In this document: positions 19,249-29,668 of the stretch, one piece after another
How positions within the stretch are numbered: the stretch's first letter is position 1
How the letters are laid out: the number at the start of each line of letters is the position of its first letter
Assembly (NCBI RefSeq): GCF_017315725.1
Contig: NZ_JAFLRG010000001.1
Coordinates: forward strand, 2,852,001-2,916,000
From: Trinickia acidisoli
Lineage (GTDB): Bacteria; Pseudomonadota; Gammaproteobacteria; Burkholderiales; Burkholderiaceae
Direction of reading: 5' to 3'
DNA length: 64,000 bases
Translations under genes and position numbers: made by a program
Notes under the pieces: generated by a model
What the model was told of the DNA's origin: nothing
What the model saw: the letters and a program-made list of their open reading frames with translations, nothing else
The model's database searches: none

Positions 19249-20139
19249 ATGGACGAGCCCCGCTTCGACGATCACGCCCGCTATTGGCGCTCGCCGCTCG
19301 TGCCCGGCGCGGACATGCTCACGGCCGAGTATCGCGAGCACGAGTTCTCGCCGCACTGGCACGAGGCATACGCCGTGCCCGTCATCGAGGCCGGCGCCGA
19401 GATGTACGCCTATCAGGGCGCGCACCATGTGGCCGAGGCGGGAACCGTACCCGTCATCAACCCCGGAGAAGTCCACACGGGATCGCGCGCGATGGAGGGC
19501 GGCTGGCGCTATCGCGTGTTCTACCTTCCCGTCGATTTCATCGGGCAGCTCGCCAGCGAAATCGCATCGGCGCCGCAGCCGATGCCTTGGTTTCCCGTCG
19601 ACGTCATCCGCGATGCCGATCTCGCGGCACGCGTCGCCCGAGCGCATCGACTGCTGGAAGGGCTCAGCGCTTCGACTACGGCCGGCGGCGCTGCCGGCGG
19701 CAATCCGCTAGGCGGCGATCCGCTCGCGGCCGAGACGGCCTTCGTCGATGCGATGTCGACGCTCATCGCACGGCACGCGCTCCATCACCCGGCGGTGCGC
19801 AGGCCGAACATCGATCCGCCGCGCGTCGCGCTGATGAAGGAACGGCTCGCGGCCGACCTCACCGCTCCGCTCAGCCTGAGCGAGCTTGCGGCGGATGTCG
19901 GCCTGTCCCCGTTTCACGCTGCGCGCCTGTTCACGCAGGCGACGCGCATGCCGCCGCACGCTTGGCGCAACCAATTGCGGCTACAGCGCGCGCTCGCGCC
20001 GCTGCGCGAAGGCGTGACCGTTGCCGACGTGGCTGCCGCCTGCGGCTTCACCGATCAAAGCCACTTCACGCGGCACTTTAGGCGCATGTTTGGTGTGCCG
20101 CCGGGCCGCTGGCAAGCGGGCGACGCCGCCGCGCGCTGA
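19249..20139 (+). CDS. AraC-family transcriptional regulator
   Basis: 296-residue regulator. The N-terminal cupin sensor (about 20-150) contains HWHEAYAVPVIEAG and VINPGEVHTG. The C-terminal double helix-turn-helix (about 190-290) contains LSLSELAADVGLSPFHAARLF and the AraC signature VAAACGFTDQSHFTRHFRRMFGVPPG. It sits 80 bp upstream of azlC on the same strand, so it is a reasonable candidate regulator of the azlCD exporter. The ligand is unknown. Confidence 0.9.
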   Translation: MDEPRFDDHARYWRSPLVPGADMLTAEYREHEFSPHWHEAYAVPVIEAGAEMYAYQGAHHVAEAGTVPVINPGEVHTGSRAMEGGWRYRVFYLPVDFIGQLASEIASAPQPMPWFPVDVIRDADLAARVARAHRLLEGLSASTTAGGAAGGNPLGGDPLAAETAFVDAMSTLIARHALHHPAVRRPNIDPPRVALMKERLAADLTAPLSLSELAADVGLSPFHAARLFTQATRMPPHAWRNQLRLQRALAPLREGVTVADVAAACGFTDQSHFTRHFRRMFGVPPGRWQAGDAAAR

Positions 20140-20219
20140 GCCGCGCCCTCCAAAGCAAGAACGTACAAGCGCCGCCTATCGCGCCAACGCTATCCTGCGC
20201 GCAGTAGGAGGAACGTCCC

Positions 20220-21020
20220 TTGAAACCGCGCACCCCGCTCAACGAATTCATCGACGGCGCCCGCGACACGATCCCGATGATGATCGGCGCCGCCCCGTTC
20301 GGCGTCATCTTCGGCACGCTCGTCACCGCCGGCCCGCTCCACCTCTGGCACGGCCAGTTCATGTCGCTTGCCGTCTTTGCCGGCTCATCGCAATTCATCG
20401 CGCTCGGGTTGATCGCGGGGCATGCCGGCTTCGCCGTCGTCTGGGCGACGACGCTCGTCGTCAATCTGCGTCACGTGCTTTACAGTGCGACGCTGGCTCC
20501 GTATGTCGCACGCCTGCCCGTACGCTGGCGGCTCGCGCTGGGCGGCCTGCTCACCGACGAAGTGTTCGCCGTCTCCTATTCGCACTATCGGCACGCGCCA
20601 CCCGGGCAAATCGGTCCGCACTACTTCCTCGGCTCGGGCCTCGCGATGTACGTCAATTGGCAACTCTGGACGCTGGCCGGGCTCCTGTTCGGCGCGGCCT
20701 TCCCTCGGCTGCAGTCGCTGGGGCTCGATTTCGCGATGGTCGCCACGTTTATCGCGATCGTCGTGCCGCAACTCGTTTCGCTGCGCTACATCGCGTCCGC
20801 CGCGACAGCGGGCATCGTCGCCCTCGCGTGCGCCGCCTTGCCCTACAAGCTCGGCTTGTTGGCGGCAGTAGCGGCGGGCGTCGCCGTTGGCGTGGCGCTC
20901 TCGCGGCCGCGGGCAGCCAGCGGCGGCACGGGTCGCGGCCGGCAACCGCCTCACGCCGGCAACGCCGATCGCACCGGACAGACCAAAGGGGTCGAGCGCG
21001 CCGCCGAGGCCGCATCATGA
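20220..21020 (+). CDS. azlC: AzlC-family amino-acid exporter large subunit
   Basis: 266-residue inner-membrane protein with several hydrophobic helices and the AzlC hallmark region DTIPMMIGAAPFGVIFGTL followed by AGSSQFIALGLI. With AzlD it exports branched-chain amino acids or analogues. The start is TTG at 20220, set by a strong AGGAGG site 6-14 bp upstream; an ATG start would lose the conserved N-terminus. The last ~40 residues are a polar tail. The stop overlaps azlD (ATGA). Confidence 0.9.
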   Translation: MKPRTPLNEFIDGARDTIPMMIGAAPFGVIFGTLVTAGPLHLWHGQFMSLAVFAGSSQFIALGLIAGHAGFAVVWATTLVVNLRHVLYSATLAPYVARLPVRWRLALGGLLTDEVFAVSYSHYRHAPPGQIGPHYFLGSGLAMYVNWQLWTLAGLLFGAAFPRLQSLGLDFAMVATFIAIVVPQLVSLRYIASAATAGIVALACAALPYKLGLLAAVAAGVAVGVALSRPRAASGGTGRGRQPPHAGNADRTGQTKGVERAAEAAS

Positions 21021-21340
21021 ACTACGCCGTTCTCATCCTCGGCATGGCCGTCGTCACGTTCCTGATTCGCTCGACCGTATTCTTGCTCGGCGAACGTGTC
21101 GCATTCCCGCCGCTCGTGCGCACCGCGCTCGGATTTGTCCCGGTCACCGTGCTGACGGCCATCATCGTGCCGATGGCCGTCACGCCCCATGGCGGTGCGC
21201 CGGAAATCACCTGGCGCAACCCTCAGCTCGTCGGCGCGCTCATCGCTTGCGCCGTCTCCGCCCTGACACGCCGGCCGCTATTGACCATCGCGGTCGGCCT
21301 CGCGGTGTTTTTCGCCTGGCAAGCACTGGTCGTGCACTAA
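21017..21340 (+). CDS. azlD: AzlD-family amino-acid exporter small subunit
   Basis: 107-residue membrane protein with three to four hydrophobic segments and the family pattern TFLIRSTVFLLGER. The partner of AzlC, its ATG overlaps the azlC stop by 4 bp. The expected function is export of branched-chain amino acids; the exact substrate is unknown. Confidence 0.9.
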   Translation: MNYAVLILGMAVVTFLIRSTVFLLGERVAFPPLVRTALGFVPVTVLTAIIVPMAVTPHGGAPEITWRNPQLVGALIACAVSALTRRPLLTIAVGLAVFFAWQALVVH

Positions 21341-21610
21341 TTCTTCGAAGACACCCTCGGCCAAGCCTCAAGTTCCGCGCGTATTCGCCGTTAATCAGAC
21401 GAAGCGCGTTTCTTGGCCGTGCGGCGAAGGGGCGCACCGACGCTCGGCGTCGGTAGCGGCAGGCGACGCGCTATGCAAAAAACCGTGAGGTGTGCCGGGC
21501 GTCGTGCCGGGCCGCTCGTTTGGGCGTCGCGCCGGCTCCGCCCGTAGGGCGCCTCTGCGCGAAACGCCGCGGCGCCGTCCCGGCCGGGGCGCGCGCGATC
21601 AGGACAAGCC

Positions 21611-22384
21611 ATGGGTCAAATCACCCTTTCTCTTCGCGAAGAGACGATTTCTACGCTGCACAAGGACTTCGAAGCCTTCGTGCGCGTATCGCTCAAGCTC
21701 GACCCGCAGTTCGCGACGCCTTCGTTCGAAGACTTCCTGCGCGCGAAGCTGCTCGACAACATGATGCCGCTGACCGAGCACGCGGTGCAGCGGATGCTTC
21801 AAGGCGGCCAATACGCCTGGGCCAAGCGCACGTTGGAGAAGGAGTTCCCCGACGTCGTGGCGATCCTCATGCGCCAGGCCGAGGAGTTCGGATTCAGCTT
21901 CGCGGTGCGCTCCGAATGGACGCCCGACGAGATCGCCAAAGCCGCGCGCGACTGGGCGACGGCCATCGTCAAGGAAGCCGGCGGCGACGCCACGCTCGTG
22001 GACCCGCTGGCGGCGCAGATCAAATCGACGGCGCGCGACATCCAATCGCTCGAGGAAAAGATGCAGACGCCCGCTTGGCGGCTGGCCGAATCGCTGCGTC
22101 AGCGTGTCTACGAGGCGAAGATCGCGTGCGAGACGACCGTTGGCAGCACGGCGCGCGAAAAGCTCGGCGAGTTGCGCGGCCTGCTCAGGCTCGGGCTGGC
22201 GCACGGCTCGTTCCAAAAGCAGGAGGCGCAGCAGATCATGGAATATCTGCGGCTGCTCAAGCCCGAGATCTTCGTCGAAGAGCCATACGACATCTTTTCG
22301 CGCATGGCAGCTTGGATGCGCAACTTCTTCATGCCGCCGGCCCGGCCCGCCCAGCCTCGCATCGAGCCGCGCCGCCCCCGCTGA
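21611..22384 (+). CDS. Conserved-looking protein of unknown function
   Basis: 257-residue soluble protein that I do not recognise. It is rich in helix-forming residues, with no signal peptide or membrane segment. A Glu/Lys-rich central part (about 130-205) could be coiled coil, and the C-terminal 25 residues are Pro/Arg-rich (PPARPAQP). Codon use matches the neighbours. It stands alone, with about 270 bp of non-coding sequence on each side. Confidence 0.75.
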   Translation: MGQITLSLREETISTLHKDFEAFVRVSLKLDPQFATPSFEDFLRAKLLDNMMPLTEHAVQRMLQGGQYAWAKRTLEKEFPDVVAILMRQAEEFGFSFAVRSEWTPDEIAKAARDWATAIVKEAGGDATLVDPLAAQIKSTARDIQSLEEKMQTPAWRLAESLRQRVYEAKIACETTVGSTAREKLGELRGLLRLGLAHGSFQKQEAQQIMEYLRLLKPEIFVEEPYDIFSRMAAWMRNFFMPPARPAQPRIEPRRPR

Positions 22385-22532
22385 GCGGCACGAGTCTCGG
22401 CCCGGTCGGCGCGGCACGGACACACCGCCGATCACATGGAAACACGGCGCGACGATCGATCGGACGAACTAGGGAACGAGAAAACACTGAGAAGCGCCGA
22501 CCCGGCTGGCGAGGCCGAATGGCGACCATGCG

Positions 22533-22552
22533 TACTGTATAAACACACAGCA
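22533..22552 (+). promoter_or_regulatory. LexA/SOS box candidate upstream of the S4-domain and MATE genes
   Basis: TACTGTATAAACACACAGCA contains the invariant CTGT-N8-ACAG core and matches the E. coli consensus at most positions. It lies 108 bp before the S4-domain gene. Binding by LexA is inferred, not shown. Confidence 0.6.
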
Positions 22553-22660
22553 TCGGCCCGCGAGCGCCGGGGCAAAAAATGCGCGAGACGGTTCACTCGG
22601 CCGCTCGAGTGACTTATGATGCGTGCCCTAATCGCTTTTCGTCGCCCGCCGGCGTTCGCC

Positions 22661-22882
22661 ATGGCCAATCTCAATTTCACGCTCACGGGCGACCACGTCG
22701 AATTGCACAATCTGCTCAAGCTGATGGGCCTGGCCGACACCGGCGGCGTGGCCAAGATGCTCGTCGCATCGGGCGAGGTGAAGGTCGACGGCCGTGTCGA
22801 GTTGCGCAAAACGTGCAAGATCCGCGCGGGCCAAGTCGTGATGCTCGGCGACACGCGCATCGCGGTTCACGAGCCCGGCTGA
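22661..22882 (+). CDS. Small S4-domain RNA-binding protein (YbcJ-like)
   Basis: 73-residue protein consisting of one S4-like RNA-binding domain (LHNLLKLMGLADTGGVAKMLVASG, then VKVDGRVELRKTCKIRAGQVV). It resembles E. coli YbcJ. The likely ligand is structured RNA; no target is known. I chose the ATG at 22661; a start at 22616 adds a non-conserved Arg-rich leader. A MATE gene follows on the same strand. Confidence 0.85.
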   Translation: MANLNFTLTGDHVELHNLLKLMGLADTGGVAKMLVASGEVKVDGRVELRKTCKIRAGQVVMLGDTRIAVHEPG

Positions 22883-23025
22883 CGCCCGCGGCACGCACCT
22901 TTGCCCGAACGACGGCCCCGCGCCATCGACAGGCGAGCGCCGAAGCAATAAGCTCTTTCTTTCCGACGAAAACAATATGGGCGCGCGCCATGCGCGAGCG
23001 CCCGCCGCGCCTCGCTCGCTTAGCC

Positions 23026-24414
23026 ATGTCCGAGTCCACGTTCACACGGGCCGCCGCCACGCCGGCCCCGCCACCGCTTTCGCGCCACGCGGCCGACACC
23101 GCGCGCCTGGCCGCCCCGCTCGCGATCGCGCAGTTGTCGCAGATGGCGATGGGCGTCACCGATACGATCCTGCTCGGCTCGCTCAGCGCCGACGCGCTCG
23201 CGGCGGGCGGCCTTGGCGCGGGGATCTTCTTCGTCATCGTCACGCTGCTGCAAGGCGTGCTCAGCTCCGTGAGCGTCACGGTGGCCAACGCGCGCGGCGC
23301 GCAAGCCGAGCACCGCGTGCCGCACATCTACTGGACCGGGCTTGCGCTATCGGTACTGCTGGCCATACCCGCCTTCGTGCTGCTTTCGTTCGCGCAGCCG
23401 ATCCTGCTCGCATTCGGAGAGCCGGCCGCGCTCGCGCGCGACGTCGGTGCCTACACGGGCGTGCTGCGCTTCGCATCGCTCGGCAGCCTGATCGGCGTCG
23501 GCATGATGCGCGCGTTCCTGCCGGCCATCGGCGCGGCCAAGCGCCTGCTGTGGGTCGCGCTGGCCGGCGTCGTCTTCAACGGCGTGCTCAACTACGGGCT
23601 CATTCACGGCGCATACGGCTTGCCGAGGCTCGGCATGCTCGGCTCGGCCACGGCGACGACGATCACCGTCTGGCTCAGCGCGATCACGCTCGTCGCGCTG
23701 CTGCACGGGCGGTCGAGATTCAAGCATTTCGTCGTAGCAAAACGGCCGACGATGCCGCTCATGAGCGAGTTGTTCGCGATCGGCTGGCCCGTGGCCATCA
23801 CGTACGGCGTGGAGTCCATGCTGTTTCTCTGCACGGGCCTACTGATCGGCCTGATCGGCGAGAAGCCGCTCGCCGCACACCAGGTTGCGATGAGCGTCGC
23901 CTCGGTCACGTTCATGGTGCCGCTCGCGATCGGTCAAGCGGCCAACGTGCGCGTCGGCTACTGGATGGGCACCGGCAATCGCGTCGCCGCGCGCCATGCG
24001 GGCTTCGTCGCACTCGGGCTCGGCGTCGCCTATATGTCGATGACGGGGCTGCTGTTCATCGTCGCGCCACGCGCCATCATCGGCCTTTACCTGAAGCTCG
24101 ACGACCCCGCCAACGCGCAGACGGTCTCGATCGCCGCTTCGCTGCTCGGCGTCGCGGCGGTTTTTCAGATCGTCGACGGCATGCAAACCATCGCCTCCGG
24201 CTGCCTGCGCGGGCTCAAAGATACGCGCGTGCCGATGCTGGCGGCCGCGTTCGGCTACTGGGGCGTCGGCTTTCCCACCGGCTACGTGCTCGCGTTTCAT
24301 GCGGGGCTCGGCCCGCGCGGCCTCTGGTGGGGGCTCGCGGCTGGCCTCACGAGCGTCGCGGTACTGATGACGCTGCGCTTCGCGCGCCGCACACGCCACC
24401 GGCCCGACGCCTAG
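23026..24414 (+). CDS. MATE-family efflux transporter
   Basis: 462-residue inner-membrane protein with 12 predicted helices in two homologous halves, as in NorM/DinF-type MATE exporters, which use Na+ or H+ gradients to expel cationic compounds. Recognisable pieces are PLAIAQLSQMAMGVTDTILLG at the start of the first half, and VESMLFLCTGLLIGLIGEKPLAAHQVA at the start of the second. The start is uncertain: ATG 23026 is chosen; ATG 22990 would add 12 residues. In E. coli the MATE gene dinF lies in the lexA operon, so the LexA box candidate about 490 bp upstream is worth noting. Confidence 0.92.
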   Translation: MSESTFTRAAATPAPPPLSRHAADTARLAAPLAIAQLSQMAMGVTDTILLGSLSADALAAGGLGAGIFFVIVTLLQGVLSSVSVTVANARGAQAEHRVPHIYWTGLALSVLLAIPAFVLLSFAQPILLAFGEPAALARDVGAYTGVLRFASLGSLIGVGMMRAFLPAIGAAKRLLWVALAGVVFNGVLNYGLIHGAYGLPRLGMLGSATATTITVWLSAITLVALLHGRSRFKHFVVAKRPTMPLMSELFAIGWPVAITYGVESMLFLCTGLLIGLIGEKPLAAHQVAMSVASVTFMVPLAIGQAANVRVGYWMGTGNRVAARHAGFVALGLGVAYMSMTGLLFIVAPRAIIGLYLKLDDPANAQTVSIAASLLGVAAVFQIVDGMQTIASGCLRGLKDTRVPMLAAAFGYWGVGFPTGYVLAFHAGLGPRGLWWGLAAGLTSVAVLMTLRFARRTRHRPDA

Positions 24415-24494
24415 ATAAGCAAAGCATTCTTTGTTGGTTGGCCAGCGCCCGCAATCGCCCTACGATTAGCACCGACTCTTCTGACAGGGTATTC

Positions 24495-24523
24495 GGCTCG
24501 CCCAATCGGCGGGCCATTTTTTT
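24495..24523 (+). terminator. Rho-independent terminator after the MATE gene
   Basis: An 8-bp stem GGCTCGCC/GGCGGGCC (one G-T pair) with a 5-nt loop is followed by seven T, 80 bp after the MATE stop. The 362 bp between MATE and the PLD-type gene (24415-24776) hold no gene that I can support. Confidence 0.8.
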
Positions 24524-24568
24524 ATCCGCTAAAGGTTCGGCTCACTCGCGTCGGCGCACGCGTATGCT

Positions 24569-24584
24569 TGGCACGTGTCATGCG
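24569..24584 (+). promoter_or_regulatory. Possible sigma-54 promoter upstream of the PLD-type gene
   Basis: TGGCACGTGTCATGCG matches the sigma-54 consensus TGGCACG-N4-TTGC except for one base, with the required GG-N10-GC spacing. It lies about 190 bp before the chosen start of the phospholipase-D-type gene. No activator gene is adjacent, so chance occurrence is possible. Confidence 0.4.
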
Positions 24585-24776
24585 TTCACTTCCAATAAAA
24601 TGCGGTTATTGGTGCCGGTACGAGCCTCTGTTGCGTCCGGCCAGTCCGTCAGCAAGGAAGAGTCCGACGTGTTCCGAGAGCCATGGCCGCGGCCCCGCGC
24701 CGCCTTGCATCAGCCTCCGTGCCGCGGCGCGGTGCGCTCGCATTCCGGGCGCGCGTCGAGCGTCGCGCGCCTTGAC

Positions 24777-26408
24777 ATGCTCGACGTTGCGCGCCGGATT
24801 GCCCTCGTCCTCATCACCTGCCTCACGGGCCTCATGGCCGCTTGTACCACGCTGCCGTCGGCGACGTCGCTCAACCGCCCCACCACCTACGCGCTGACGG
24901 ACCCCGGCGCGACCCAGCTCGGCCGCGCGCTGGCCCCGCTCGTCGCGGCACACGAAGGGCAATCGGGCTTTCGGCTGCTGACCGATGGCACCGACGCGCT
25001 GCAAATGCGGATTGCCCTCGCGCGCGCGGCCACCAAAACGCTCGATCTGCAGTACTACATCGCGGACGAAGACACGACGGGCCGGTTGCTGCTCGCCGCG
25101 GCGCTCTATGCGGCCGATCGCGGCGTGCGCGTGCGCATGCTCGTCGACGACCTGAACTTCGACGACACCCATCATTTGATGGCTGGCCTCTCGACGCATC
25201 CGAACATCGAAGTGCGCATCTTCAATCCTTACGGCAGCACGCGCTCGAGCCTGTTCGCGCGCACCGAAACGTTCGTCACGCGCATCGATCGCTTCACGCA
25301 CCGCATGCACAACAAGGCGATGATTGCCGACGGCGAAGTCGCGATCGTCGGCGGCCGCAATCTCGGCGACGAGTACTTCAGCGCCAGCCCGAAGCTACAG
25401 TTCCGCGACCTGGACGTGTTCGCGGCGGGCCCGATCGTCGCGGACGTATCGAAGAGCTTCGATGCGTTTTGGAACAGCGCGGGGGCCTATCCGTTGAAGG
25501 TCGTCGACAAGGAAAGCTACGCTGCCGCCGATCTACGGGCCGCCCGGGCGGCACTGCGCGCACATTGGAACGCGCAAGCGCAGGCCGTCGGCGCCAAGCC
25601 GTTGCGCGCCGCGCCGCTGTGGCAGCAGATCGCGCACGAGCAAATGGGACTCGTGTGGGCGAGCGCAACGCTCAGCGTCGACCCACCGAGCAAGATCACC
25701 GCCCCCGACGACGATTACCGCAGCCCGCCGATGCACCGTCTAGCCGAACTGCTGCGCGGCGCGCAGCACGAGGTGCTGTTGCTCTCGCCGTATTTCGTTC
25801 CGCACGATGCCGGCGTCAAGCTGCTCTCGGAGCTTACGCACCGCGGCGTGCGCGTGGCCGTCGTAACCAACTCGATGGCCTCGACCGATGCCGTCGCCGT
25901 GCAAGCCGGCTACAGCCCCTATCGAATTCCGTTGCTGAAAAACGGCGTCGAACTCTACGAGTTTCAGCCACTGCAGCGCGCACACTCGCGCTTTTACTCG
26001 CGCTTTTTCGCCGGCTCCGAATCGCGCGCGAGCCTGCATGCCAAGGCATACGTGATCGATCGCCGCACGCTCGTGATCGGTTCGATGAACTTCGATCCGC
26101 GCTCGGCCCACTTGAACAGCGAACTCGCGCTCGTCATCGACAGTCCGATCATCGCGGGCGAAGTGGCCAAGCTGATCGATCAGTCGATGTCGCCGAGCGT
26201 CAGCTATCGCGTCCGGCTCGCCACGCCGGAAGAACAAGCTCGGCTGCGCGCGTTCGGCGCGCCTGTCTCGGGCCTCGTCTGGACCGGCGACGAACAAGGC
26301 GACGCCGGCCCTTATTTGCGCACCTGGACGCTCGACCCCGAAGCAGGCCTCGTCCGCAATGCGCTCACGGGTCTATTCTTGTTGTTGCCGATCGACTCGC
26401 AGCTCTAG
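24777..26408 (+). CDS. Phospholipase-D-family lipoprotein (cardiolipin-synthase-like, ClsC type)
   Basis: 543-residue protein with two HKD motifs: H178-N-K180...D185 and H421-A-K423...D428. Each is followed by the usual G-S/GG and N/D residues, which together form one PLD active site. The order and spacing fit ClsC-like cardiolipin synthases, which transfer phosphatidyl groups. The N-terminus is a lipoprotein signal peptide with lipobox LMAAC (Cys23), so the enzyme should be anchored in a membrane facing the periplasm. I chose ATG 24777 because it is the only start that exposes the lipobox correctly. Upstream in-frame starts add a polar leader. fumC follows after 71 bp. Confidence 0.88.
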   Translation: MLDVARRIALVLITCLTGLMAACTTLPSATSLNRPTTYALTDPGATQLGRALAPLVAAHEGQSGFRLLTDGTDALQMRIALARAATKTLDLQYYIADEDTTGRLLLAAALYAADRGVRVRMLVDDLNFDDTHHLMAGLSTHPNIEVRIFNPYGSTRSSLFARTETFVTRIDRFTHRMHNKAMIADGEVAIVGGRNLGDEYFSASPKLQFRDLDVFAAGPIVADVSKSFDAFWNSAGAYPLKVVDKESYAAADLRAARAALRAHWNAQAQAVGAKPLRAAPLWQQIAHEQMGLVWASATLSVDPPSKITAPDDDYRSPPMHRLAELLRGAQHEVLLLSPYFVPHDAGVKLLSELTHRGVRVAVVTNSMASTDAVAVQAGYSPYRIPLLKNGVELYEFQPLQRAHSRFYSRFFAGSESRASLHAKAYVIDRRTLVIGSMNFDPRSAHLNSELALVIDSPIIAGEVAKLIDQSMSPSVSYRVRLATPEEQARLRAFGAPVSGLVWTGDEQGDAGPYLRTWTLDPEAGLVRNALTGLFLLLPIDSQL

Positions 26409-26479
26409 CGGCACCGCGGCGAGCCGCAATCATCCGACTTACCCTTCACGTAGCTTTTACGTACCGGAGCCGAAGCACC

Positions 26480-27877
<1,398 letters not shown>

Positions 27878-27940
27878 GGGGGACCGCTCGAGATCGATTA
27901 GGCTCGCTCGTCTTTGCTGCCGACCAAGCGAGCGCGGCGA

Positions 27941-28444
27941 TCAAATACTGCCCTTCGCCATCTCTTCCGGCTTGAGTTCGACGATCGCATCGAGCGCGGC
28001 CTTGACGTCCATCGCATACTTCGCGACGCGCTTTTGCTCTTCCGTCTGCGGCTCGAACGTCGGAACGGGAATCGGCGTGCCGTTCTCGTCGACGGCAACG
28101 AACACCACGAGGCAATCGGTCGTCAAGCGAAGCTGTCCGCTCTTCGGATCGCCCGCATGCACGGTCACGTGGATGTGGATGCTCGTGCGGCCCGTCGCGA
28201 CGACGCGCGCCCGCAACTCGACCAGATTACCGACGAGAATCGGCCGGCGAAAGCGGATATTGCCGACGCTGACCGTCACGCAATACCGGCCCGTCCAAAC
28301 GGCCGCGCAAGCATAGGCCGTCTCGTCGATCCATTTCATCAGCGCACCGCCGTGCACCTTGCCGCCGAAGTTGACGGATGTGGGCTCGGCAAGAAAACGG
28401 AATGTCGTTTCCGAACGGTCCAAGGGGGTCGAGGGCGTGCTCAT
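27941..28444 (-). CDS. Acyl-CoA thioesterase, hotdog fold
   Basis: 167-residue acyl-CoA hydrolase of the YciA/Acot family. The hotdog signature NFGGKVHGGALMKWIDETAYACA covers the catalytic region, and YCVTVSVGNIRFRRPILVGNLVELRARV forms the central strands. It should hydrolyse acyl-CoA to fatty acid and CoA; chain-length preference cannot be read. It lies 55 bp downstream of the GlxA-type regulator on the same strand and converges with fumC. Confidence 0.9.
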   Translation of the reverse strand: MSTPSTPLDRSETTFRFLAEPTSVNFGGKVHGGALMKWIDETAYACAAVWTGRYCVTVSVGNIRFRRPILVGNLVELRARVVATGRTSIHIHVTVHAGDPKSGQLRLTTDCLVVFVAVDENGTPIPVPTFEPQTEEQKRVAKYAMDVKAALDAIVELKPEEMAKGSI

Positions 28445-28499
28445 CGTGGCTCCGGTGGTGCGCGTTCGCGCGGCTGTGAAGGAGCCGATTATAAGGGCG

Positions 28500-29561
28500 C
28501 TACGTCGGCCCGGCGCGATCTCGCTTACCCTGCTCTCCCCCCGCCGTCAGGGGCGCGAACCGATCTCGATAGCTGAGCGGCGGCACGCCGAAGCGTCGGA
28601 CGAATGCTCGTCGCAAATTCTGCTCGGTACCGAAGCCGCAATCGAGCGCGATCCGCTTCATGGGCCGACGCGATTGCGCGAGGGCGCGCGCGGCTGCCTC
28701 GAGCCGCAGCGCCTCGACGGTCTTCCCCGGCGTGCGCCCCACCGCCTCGACATAGCGCCGCGCAAACGTGCGCGCCGACATGCGAGCGTGATCGGCCAGC
28801 CGATCGACGGAAAGATCGTCGCGCAGGTTCGTCGCCATCCACGCATGCAGCGCATCGAACTCGCCGGCCGCGCCGTGCTGCACATCGAGCGTCGCGCTGA
28901 ACTGCGATTGTCCGCCGGGACGCTTCATGAAGACCACGAGACGGCGCGCCGCTTGCATCGCGATCGCATGGCCGAAGTCCTCTTCGATCAACGCGAGCGC
29001 GAGGTCGATGCCGGCCGTCACGCCCGCCGACGTCCAGACGGCTCGACCGTCATGCACGTCGCGGATGAAGATCGGGTCGGCATCCACTTCGATGGAGGGG
29101 AAGTTGCGCGCGAGCTCGTCGGCACTGCGCCAATGCGTCGTCGCACGGCGGCCGTCGAGCAGGCCCGCGGCGGCCAGATAGAACGCGCCGACACAAACGG
29201 AACACACGCGGCGGATGCGCGGTGCCGCATGCTCGAGCCATTGAACGAGCTTCGGGTCGAGCACCATCCGATCGCACTCGAACGTGCCGGCAACGATGAC
29301 CGTGTCGATCGGCTCATCGTCCAGCGCATCGAGCCGCTCGACGACCACCGGCAGCCCGACGTGTGTCGGCAACGTTCCGCCTTCGATCGACGCGACACGC
29401 GTTCGATAGGCGACAGGTTCGCCGTCCGCGCTTCTGCACGCCTGGCGCATCTCGAGTTCGGCTCGCCAAAACGCCTCGAGCGGACCGCACGCGTCGAGCA
29501 GCACGAGATGCGGTGCAACGGCAAACACGATTTGGCGGACAGGCGAGGCGGCCGGCATCAT
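28500..29561 (-). CDS. GlxA-family transcriptional regulator (DJ-1/PfpI + AraC domains)
   Basis: 353-residue regulator. An N-terminal DJ-1/PfpI-like domain (about 8-190) holds a conserved Cys in the nucleophile-elbow position (RVCSVCVGAFYLAAAGLLDGR). The C-terminal AraC-type DNA-binding domain (about 230-330) contains LSVDRLADHARMSARTFARRY and the signature IALDCGFGTEQNLRRAF. This architecture is typical of regulators of quaternary-amine or carnitine metabolism and of FtrA, but no matching catabolic genes are nearby. The MFS gene upstream is on the same strand. Confidence 0.88.
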   Translation of the reverse strand: MMPAASPVRQIVFAVAPHLVLLDACGPLEAFWRAELEMRQACRSADGEPVAYRTRVASIEGGTLPTHVGLPVVVERLDALDDEPIDTVIVAGTFECDRMVLDPKLVQWLEHAAPRIRRVCSVCVGAFYLAAAGLLDGRRATTHWRSADELARNFPSIEVDADPIFIRDVHDGRAVWTSAGVTAGIDLALALIEEDFGHAIAMQAARRLVVFMKRPGGQSQFSATLDVQHGAAGEFDALHAWMATNLRDDLSVDRLADHARMSARTFARRYVEAVGRTPGKTVEALRLEAAARALAQSRRPMKRIALDCGFGTEQNLRRAFVRRFGVPPLSYRDRFAPLTAGGEQGKRDRAGPT

Positions 29562-29668
29562 CGGTTAGGACTCCTTATGAATTGGGAAATCATCCGTTGC
29601 AACGGCAAGCATCGCGACGCGCGGCGCCGGTTGGCGCAAACTCGGGCAACGGCTCGATCTCGTTCGCA

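Noticed and set aside
22977..26408. Very long plus-strand frame running into the PLD-type gene
   Set aside because: The first 1,800 bases are the out-of-frame shadow of the MATE gene. Only the part from 24777, with lipobox and HKD motifs, is real.
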